Below are positions 57,286 through 64,000 of a DNA stretch of 64,000 nucleotides, in pieces (position 1 is the first letter of the stretch; every line of letters starts with the position of its first letter). The position numbers and the translations under genes were made by a program. The notes under the pieces were generated by a model. That model made no database searches and had not been told where the DNA came from. It worked only from the letters and a program-made list of their open reading frames with translations. The stretch comes from Cladocopium goreaui (Eukaryota > Sar > Dinophyceae > Suessiales > Symbiodiniaceae), in assembly GCA_947184155.2 (NCBI GenBank), contig CAMXCT020000250.1, positions 95,259-159,258 of the forward strand, written 5' to 3'.

Positions 57286-58767
57286 CAGGCATTTGAGGAC
57301 AGGGGTTTGCGAAGCATGAACTTCCTGAAAAAATATACACGTGAATGCACTACCTCGGCATGACGCTCAGGTAGAAGTTGGCCCAGCTTCAGGTTATCGC
57401 AGCGCATGAGAAGTTACCGACTTGCTTTTCATGCGCAGAAAATATACGTATATACATAAAACAAAGTCTTTAAAAAACGGTTTTCAACATGTTTTGCCAT
57501 GACCTATACCGTTTGAATCATAAATCCGCCCACGCCGCTCGGCGGTGAAGCCGTGTCATTGGGGTGCAATCAGCTAAAAAGAGTTCATTCTAATGATATA
57601 ACATTTTGCTATGTCAACTTTAGCTTGGGGTGGGGGAGCCCTTGGGACCGCTTTTGCTCCGTCATTGCATATGGTGCACGGTAGCTTCAGTTTTTCGAAT
57701 TTTGTGACCCTGTGGGGTCTTCGTGAAAGAAATTTAAATTTGACTGAAATGTTGCTCTGTTGGGTCAGGTTTTTTGAATTTTGCGCGATGCTTGAATGGA
57801 GAAAGAAAGTGCAGAAAACATCGCAAAAACCAGCGTTTTTGCTGCAATGCTGTGGTGGGCTGCGGGGAGAAAGTTAGAAACAAACTGCCAAACCAACGTG
57901 CTTTGCCGTTGTTTAAAAAACTTTTTTGACAAAGTACTGTAAAGACTATGTTTTTGATCGGAAATCAAAAACCTGCGGTAAAAACGGTGTTTGGTTCATT
58001 TTTTGATAAGGATGAACACCAAAAAAATAGAAGACATCACATATTACCCGCGTTGTTTGCTGCTCTGCTGGTGCGCCGCAGGAAGAACATCACAGACAAA
58101 ATGCTGCGACATGTTCTGTTGTTTGCCCCGATGACTCTTCACTACCCAAACAAAAACAAAGATGCCCCTAAATGATTTTTCCACCGTTTTCCAAGTACGA
58201 TTGAAAACATATGGTATTTACAGTGCTTTCCAAAAAACTGTCCAAAAATGTTCCAAAGCATCATTTTCCGCAGTTGGTCTAGTTTGCGCCAGAAAAAAAC
58301 ATGGTATTCACAGCCTGCCAGAAAAATAAACGCTGGATTTTGCAAGTGTTTTTTGCTTGTGTACTAGCGCGGAGGGACAATAAAACTTTTCCAAAATGTT
58401 CAAAGGTCAGCGTTTTTTAATGTTTGTTCATTGGAAACGTACTGTAGGTACCATCTTTTCTTTGAAGGAAAATGGAAAAACTGTGCGAATACCACGGTTT
58501 CTTGATGGAAAGCGGGGGGGGAACTGCGAGAAAAAGACAATGTGCTTGAGATTATTTTCGACAGCAGTTGTCCAAAAAGAGTAGCAGCCTTGCTGTGGAG
58601 TTCGAAAAAACACCCCCAGCGAATCCTTGCAAGGGCTGCTAAGGGGTTCCCCCATTCCGAACTCTACATTTCAAGTTATACACGTTGTTCTGAATAACAA
58701 TTTCACAAAAAACCTTCCAAGCTACCCCTCTGGGCAGGTGCTTCACGCGTAGCGGGGTGAATGCGTT
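57286..58767. other. Intergenic DNA, nothing recognised
   Basis: A/T-rich with many 'aaaaaac'/'gtttttt' words. Short open stretches (57611-57877 plus, 58428-58655 minus) show no known family. Confidence 0.35.
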
Positions 58768-59268
58768 GTGAAGAAAGGATGGGTCAAGTTTCATGTGTAG
58801 CAGTTACCATGAAGCAGCATGCCCATGCAAAAACTACGTGTAATGAATTTTCATGCTGTTCTTAAAAGCAACCTCAGATGAATGAATTCTCTCGACATGA
58901 CTCTTGACAAACAGTTGCCATCCTTGACCATTTCTTTGACCTTTCTCACCTGCATTTGGTCATTGAACCATCTTTGCCCCAAAGTCTTGGGTTTTTTCAT
59001 CTTGAGCCAGAATGATATATCATTTTGTCATTTCAACCCGTATTTTTTCATCTTCGGCCAGAACGATATTTTACCTGTCATCTCGAGCCACGTGGCGTTA
59101 CACTTTGGCTGAAGCATTGTCATTTTGATTTGCAAAGAAGTTGGTTATGGCCAACTTTAGCGCATTGCAGTCTAAATTCTTGTCATGCACTCAAGTCAGC
59201 AGGTTATCTAACAAACCAAAAAGGTAAACCATGGCATTATATGGCAACTGCTTAATTGAGCGGTAAGG
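58768..59268 (-). repeat. Dispersed ~0.5-kb repeat, copy 2 (inverted relative to copy 1)
   Basis: Runs from 'gtgaagaaaggatgggtcaa' to 'ggcaactgcttaattgagcg', the reverse complement of 38020-38565. It contains 'catcttgagccagaatgata'-type phrases. Confidence 0.88.
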
Positions 59269-60529
59269 TGGTGGCATAGGTGTGTAGTACGCCTATGTCA
59301 TCACAGAAGCGGGATCAAACGGCATCTGACTCTTGCTCAGTTGCACCTTGACAAAGTATTTCCCGGTTCAGCCTTTCATCCTGCAACTTACCACGCGCAA
59401 TCTCTGAAACAAGCTGCATACGTGAAGCATGTTTTTTGCGGCGTCCTTATATAAGCGTTAACTAACGGCAATTTTTGGCTGGAGGCACGACTCAATGCAA
59501 GACTCCAGAGTCCTCATCTTGGAGTGTGTCACCGGAGCTCAGATGGGTGCCCAATATCGCAAATGTTGCGTCACTCTGTTTGTCCTCATGTGGGAAAACT
59601 GTTCAGTTTCGGAGAAAAAAAGAAAGTACACCTGGCTCAGGTTCGAACAGTCACTAGAGGCTATCGACAAAGGACCGCGCTGCAGACATGAACAGACTTG
59701 AACAGACTGGCTGTGACTGGCTGAATCAAGAAGTGACATGGAGATACCTGGAATATGGGTCGACATGACCGTGTACACAACGCCCCCAGCATCGGAGATA
59801 CGACACGAGCACGGTCAAAACGAGAATAAAGACAATAAAAAAGAAGCCGTCTGAAGGTCCAAAGCATCTTCGAAACGGTCATGTGCCACAAGCAGGCTGA
59901 TAAAGAGAGACGAGCAAACCCCAACCCCCTGTCCAGGTCTCCTTTAGTTTGAGCTGAAGAATTCCCTTGCCGCCACCTTCCAAGCAATCGATGAAACAGA
60001 GTCATCTTCGTCCTCTCCCCTCCAGCACCCATCCACGAAATTCTAGTGGCACAAATTGATTTGAGCTCTATTCGCGTCTTTCCTGTTTGCCCACCTGTCC
60101 CAAGGGAATTGCCGTCCCGAACCTGGGTATGGCTGCACTTGTAGATCCAAAGCATTCAGCCGTGAAGTCTTCCAAAAGACTGCAACTCCCATGTCGTCCA
60201 CAGTAGCAGGTGTCTGAACAGCGGCCCAGGGGCTCGCAAGGATTGGGGGAGCTAGGTGTCACCAACTGCAACCCTGGCTTCCAAGCTTGGGATTGGAACA
60301 TATTGCAGTACGGTGCAATGCTGTGCCTACACTCCTTTTATTGATTTTTATTGCAAGCGTGCACCATGTGTCGACTCAGCGTTTCCACGGGTTACACTTC
60401 ACTTTGAAGATACTTATGGAAATTTGCTGGGGGTTCATTTCATCAACTTCCGACTACCTAAACAGTTCGTGAGTTTATCATCTCTCCTAGAGTGCAAAAA
60501 ATGACAGGTTCATCCTGTTATCATCTCTC
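59269..60529. other. Intergenic DNA with unassigned open stretches
   Basis: 59495-59640 (plus; 'RVLILECVTGAQMGAQYRKC') looks coding in composition but has no recognised family or proven splice borders. Confidence 0.3.
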
Positions 60530-60847
60530 CTAGAGTGGCTCAGCCTCGACTCCTGCGCTCTGCAGCAGCTGCGCAACTTTGCCAGGAGGTAAGGCCTGAT
60601 ACCAGTTTCCTTGGTCTTTCCGTCTTACCAACAGGGTATATTGAAAAGGTGAAAAAGAGGATGAACAATGGCACCTTGGAGTACTAAATGTGGACAAACT
60701 AATCCAAAACTTGCGGGTGTGACTTTGAGCCACTGCCACAAAGCAAAACCGCTCTCGGCACTCTCTCCACAAATTTCCAGGAGAATCAAGTGCCCCCATC
60801 ACGTGAAGATTTCCTCCAGAATCCCAGAACATGACTATGGGGCACAA
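60530..60847 (-). CDS. Probable 3' exon(s) of an unknown minus-strand gene
   Basis: The frame reads 'MFWDSGGNLHVMGALDSPGN' and on to 'QSHTRKFWISL', then ends 'QALPPGKVAQLLQSAGVEAE' and stops at 60530. The two ends look coding; the middle (about 60630-60700) is Ser/Cys-rich and may be an intron. I do not recognise a family. The upstream exon would lie above 60850. Confidence 0.32.
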   Translation of the reverse strand: MCPIVMFWDSGGNLHVMGALDSPGNLWRECRERFCFVAVAQSHTRKFWISLSTFSTPRCHCSSSFSPFQYTLLVRRKDQGNWYQALPPGKVAQLLQSAGVEAEPL

Positions 60848-60889
60848 TGGGCCACCCTAATGCTACCGTACAGTACCTCAGGTGGCTGA

Positions 60890-61486
60890 TGCTACCTTTT
60901 CTGACATAGCCTGAACAACATACCACAAATATAAGACATGCCAGAAGATGTTGCTATGTAGTTTTATTTTGACCTTGCTGAATTTGAGTTGTTACTTTGC
61001 CCCTGGTGTGTATGTTCCCGCTGCTTGGGAGGCTTCTGGCACAGGCCACCGTCTACAATACTGACGTAAACCGGACAAAAGAATGGAAGGCGCTAAAAGA
61101 AGACAAAACAGCCTGAAATGGCCTTGTATATTACACACTCGCACACTACGCAGGACTTTCTCAGGACCTTCGAATGGCGGCCGAACTGCAACTGAGGCAG
61201 ATTTGGACACAGTGCGATGAGCAATGGCAAGTGATGGTACGTGCGCTGACAACGACCACTTCGCGCAGATGCTGTAGCAAGATGTGCCCGGAGACATGCA
61301 CTGCATAGCCACCAAGTGAGTTTCAAGTCTACTGCCCCCATAAGCACGCACGCACCAAGACGCAAATATGTGCGTGTGTGTGTGTGCGCGCGCGCATGCG
61401 CGTGTGAAATATACACACAGATAGGCACATATCTGTGTATAATATATAGAAACATGTATGTAAATGTATCTATATATATATACATG

Positions 61487-61517
<31 letters not shown>

Positions 61518-61725
61518 TACTAGACTGTGAATCTGCTTGGCACTTGGCTGTTGATCCCATGTCAGGTCCGCCACCGACTGTGTCGCCCAAGGGCTAACGT
61601 GCAGGGGAGACATGCACGTGGAAAAAGTGTAGCAGCTGCCCACAGTGGTAGCGGAGCTCGGTCGCTCCAGCGCCCGGCATCCCTGTTTATAGTTTTCTCT
61701 GAGGTGGCGTCCATTGTAGGACAAC
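60890..61725. other. Spacer with a GT/TA microsatellite upstream of the retroelement
   Basis: 61370-61400 is 'gtgtgtgtgcgcgcgcgcat' and 61465-61520 is (TA)n. A 5' LTR for the element downstream was looked for, but no pair of LTRs can be shown within the window. Confidence 0.5.
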
Positions 61726-61927
61726 ATGCCACCGGCTTCTTCCGCCATGCCGGCGGATGAGACTCCAGTGCCACCCTCTTCAGATGGAGGGCGCAGTCGA
61801 GAACGTACAAGATTCAGAGCCTATGAGGTGGAAGCGGATGAAGATGATTTTGATGTGGATGCAATCAATGAATGGATGCGTCGGAGACATCAGGAGAGAC
61901 CTCCAAGACGTCGGCAGCTCTACAGTG

Positions 61928-61959
<32 letters not shown>

Positions 61960-62337
61960 GATGATGATGATGATAGCCGAGATGGCGGTGGCCAGCGAAC
62001 CAGCAGCGGGCCACCTCCAGAGTGGAACGGTGAAGACCTGAACTTTCAGGACTACCTGATCAAAGCCAGGCTTTGGTTAGCCACCACCAAGGCTAAGCGC
62101 CGCACAAGAGGCCCTTTGCTGCTACAGAAGCTGAGCAAGACCCCTTTCGAAACTATGAAACACTTGGCGAAAGACGGCCAATGGATGGAAAGTGACCGGA
62201 ATGGCGAAGAGCTCCTAGAGTTCATGGACTTGCCACAGAACTTTGGGGATGACAGGGATGAGGATCTTCTGTCGGCCTTGGCTAAGGTGACATACCACCT
62301 TCGGAGGATCAAGGACGAGTCATCGGCAGTTCTTTAA
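61726..62337 (+). pseudogene. Gag N-terminal part, with Asp tract
   Basis: 203 codons. Residues 1-65 are acidic/basic mixed, 67-83 are almost all Asp, and from Trp100 comes the conserved gag-like core 'WNGEDLNFQDYLIKARLWLA' followed by 'TRGPLLLQKLSKTPFETMK'. Gag would form the particle that packages element RNA. The frame stops at 62335, while the gag continues in another frame from 62343 ('RKVKEHGVNLPEKYVGFLLV'), so there is a frameshift. Confidence 0.72.
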
Positions 62338-62342
62338 GCGCC

Positions 62343-62621
62343 ATGCGCAAGGTGAAGGAGCATGGCGTCAACCTACCGGAGAAGTACGTTGGCTTCCTCT
62401 TGGTGAATGCCTTGCAGCTCTCCGAGGGTGACATCAAGGCCCTGCTCAACTACTCCCGGATCAGGAAGCATGAAACGAAATTGCAACTGGCTCACGTCGG
62501 AGTGGATCGCAAGTCTGGTTCTACATCATCAAAGAGCTTTACGGCGGCGGCGAACTACATCGTGAACGAGTTCTATGAATCTGAGATTGAGGAGGAGATC
62601 AACATGGCGCTGAGGTCCTGA
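62343..62621 (+). pseudogene. Gag C-terminal part after a frameshift
   Basis: 92 codons: 'LNYSRIRKHETKLQLAHVGV' and 'AANYIVNEFYESEIEEEINM', then a stop at 62619-62621. Helical, charged, as expected for the gag C-terminal half. It continues the preceding frame's protein. Confidence 0.62.
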
Positions 62622-62728
62622 GCACGATCTTTCAGCAAAAGAAGAAGACCTACCAGCAGACTCTCAAGGCCAAGAAGACCAAGGATCTCTCCCGTGGATA
62701 CGGAAAGGGACGCGGCAAATCTCTTTCT

Positions 62729-63241
62729 GTGACTGGGACGGGAGTTCCGCCCTTTCGTGAGGGACAATTCAAGATGACCATTGAGCAGCTCAAGAAGGTG
62801 ACCAAGTGTGGCATATGCCACAAGGTTGGACATTGGCATCAAGAGTGCCCTGAACGAGGGCAATCATCCTCGAAGGAAGCCCACCACCTTGAGACGGAGG
62901 AGGCAATTTTGTGTGGACATCTAGAACGTGAACTTCCTGCCAAAGATGAACTGGCCGGTGAAATTTTGAGCACAGAGTCAGAGGCAGTCATCAGCACGGC
63001 TCAGGCTAGCGGCTTGAAGGTAGATGGATCAGCAAGCCACGCGGCATATAGGGCCGACCTTCATGATGACATGAAATGTTTTGAGGTTTATTTTGGCTCT
63101 GGGCATGGTATGGCTGATGAGATTCATGGTAAACCCCGAACACTTCAACAGGCCTGTAATTGGGATGATGCAATTTGTGCTACTCTATACTGGTTGTCAA
63201 CGGATGGCCATAAGCCGCAAAACCTTAGAGAAACTGGCTGA
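62729..63241 (+). pseudogene. Zinc-knuckle (nucleocapsid-like) segment
   Basis: Contains 'KCGICHKVGHWHQECP', a CX2CX4HX4C knuckle with Cys27, Cys30, His35 and Cys40 (62807-62848), preceded by 'FREGQFKMTIEQLKKVT'. Such knuckles bind element RNA. It is followed by an acidic linker. Confidence 0.85.
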
Positions 63242-63497
63242 GCAATTACCTCCTGGGTTCTCAGTATGCACCAAGAAACAAGAACACCGTTTCAAAAGTG
63301 TTCATGGCCGGTCCAATACTCAGTTTGTAGCACGTGTCCCATCCTCGATTGGGAAGAAGGGTTCCTATTTCATGCCGGCCGTGTTCGACAACCCTGAGAG
63401 TGCAGCTGAGGCAGAAAGTTTCAGTGGCCAGAGAAGAATTCTGAGGCAGGCATCGAAAGCCTTGGAAGAAATGACTGTATGTGGAATGGGCTTATAA
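63081..63497 (+). pseudogene. Aspartic-protease-like segment lacking the catalytic Asp
   Basis: 'VLLYTGCQRMAISRKTLEKL' at about 63177-63236 sits where a retropepsin 'D-T/S-G' motif is expected, but reads Tyr-Thr-Gly. It is followed by 'HRFKSVHGRSNTQFVARVPS', a beta-rich stretch fitting the protease flap and core. If this is the protease active site, the copy is inactive. Confidence 0.55.
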
Positions 63498-63760
63498 CTA
63501 GTCTCCAGCCAGATGAAACTTTGAACGATCCTTGCTTTTTCGAACAGCACCTGTGTACCATAGCCTCTGGAAGTGCTGATAGCACTAGCAAGCCAAAGGC
63601 AATTCACCGACTTGCCAACCTTCTAGGCAAAAGCAAGAAGCAGGCTAAGCAGGTGGCTGAAGTCTTCAATTCAAACCGCTTTGGCCCTAGAGCCTCTAAA
63701 TTTGGTTTGAAACAGGGAAAGGCCTTTGATTTGGTTCTTAGGGGCACGCCGGACCATTAG
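63479..63760 (+). pseudogene. Post-protease segment of the copia-like element
   Basis: 'KSKKQAKQVAEVFNSNRFGP' and 'FGLKQGKAFDLVLRGTP'. Beyond the stop another frame gives 'RPDLVCISPP'. The pairing of an 'FDLV' strand with a later 'SPP(C)' loop recalls motifs of cytosine-5 methyltransferases, which have been reported in Symbiodinium retrotransposons. Here the Cys is off frame, so the resemblance is only suggestive. Confidence 0.45.
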
Positions 63761-64000
63761 GCAGTATCTTCAGAGGGAAAGACTAAGACCTGACCTGGTG
63801 TGCATTTCTCCCCCTGCAAATTCATGTCCATCCTCCAAAACTTAAGTAAGGGGAAACATGAAAACAACCCGGAGAAACAACCAGAGTATTTCAAAAACCT
63901 CTGTGAAGCCAGGTTCTTGCTCTCATCTGCGGTTGAGCTGTGTTTGTTGGTAGATTGATGGTATAAGGGTACCTTTTTATTCGAGCATCCTTGGCCATCT

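Larger units (their letters stand above)
61726..63960 (+). mobile_element. Copia-like retroelement, 5' part (gag and protease-like), decayed
   Basis: Gag, a CCHC zinc knuckle and a protease-like segment follow in the order of a copia-type polyprotein, but in at least four successive reading frames. The window ends before any integrase or reverse transcriptase. The segment after the protease ('RFGPRASKFGLKQGKAFDLV' and, past 63790, 'PDLVCISPP') has a layout I associate with dinoflagellate copia-like proteins. Confidence 0.72.

Noticed and set aside
56521-57296. 156-codon 'NLTPQKSMNFT' frame and minus-strand partners
   Set aside because: 24-bp minisatellite by-product.
61316-61725. 5' LTR of the copia-like element
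   Set aside because: No second copy lies in the window, and no TG...CA ends or primer-binding site could be shown.

Overview
The window reads as nuclear DNA of a dinoflagellate alga, most likely of the Symbiodiniaceae (Symbiodinium) type. The evidence is eukaryotic genes split into very short exons with both GT-AG and GC-AG introns, multi-copy genes in same-strand tandem units, a decayed LINE and a decayed copia-like retroelement, and very abundant satellites and inverted repeats. There is one 663-base assembly gap. I saw no bacterial operons, rRNA, tRNA or CRISPR. The organism call is an inference; no species-specific marker was found.

Layout. 0-5 kb: a LINE (minus strand) sits inside a tandem repeat and is flanked by an exact 15-bp target-site duplication. 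5-8 kb: degenerate tandem repeats, with a candidate spliced minus-strand gene at 5.84-6.45 kb. 8.7-11.15 kb: a 2.4-kb GA tract. 11.3-12.2 kb: the best-supported host gene, a fatty-acid elongase (ELO family) in at least seven phase-consistent exons. 13.6-16.4 kb: candidate exons of unrecognised plus-strand gene(s). 16.8-28.4 kb: gap, minisatellites, microsatellites, an AT-rich block, and a composite repeat that forms a large hairpin at 27.3 kb.

28.3-44.9 kb: two direct copies of a two-gene minus-strand unit. The upstream gene of copy A is an intact 687-codon ORF with a Q-rich coiled coil, an Arg-Ser-rich middle and a conserved C-terminal domain that resembles ADP-ribosyltransferases. The downstream gene is short, with an RS-rich N-terminus and a Pro-rich body. 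Copy B is broken. A third, gene-less copy of the upstream flank lies between them. The upstream flanks end at a conserved hairpin motif followed by a microsatellite, so the unit may be mobile or duplicated with fixed ends. A spliced EEP-family (exonuclease-endonuclease-phosphatase) gene lies at 37.3-37.9 kb on the minus strand.

45.2-47.8 kb is a giant imperfect palindrome with a nested short-palindrome core. 50.26-56.48 kb is a 6.2-kb block bounded by terminal inverted repeats, made largely of alternating ~0.63 and ~0.71-kb monomers, and inserted into a 24-bp minisatellite that resumes on the other side. 58.8-59.3 kb is an inverted copy of a repeat also found at 38.0-38.6 kb. 61.7-63.9 kb is a decayed copia-like gag-protease element, plus strand.

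The genes do not form one pathway. The strongest candidates for something undescribed are the two-gene ART-like/RS unit with its conserved hairpin end, the TIR-bounded satellite block, and the giant palindrome. All coordinates and alignments come from reading the sequence by eye.
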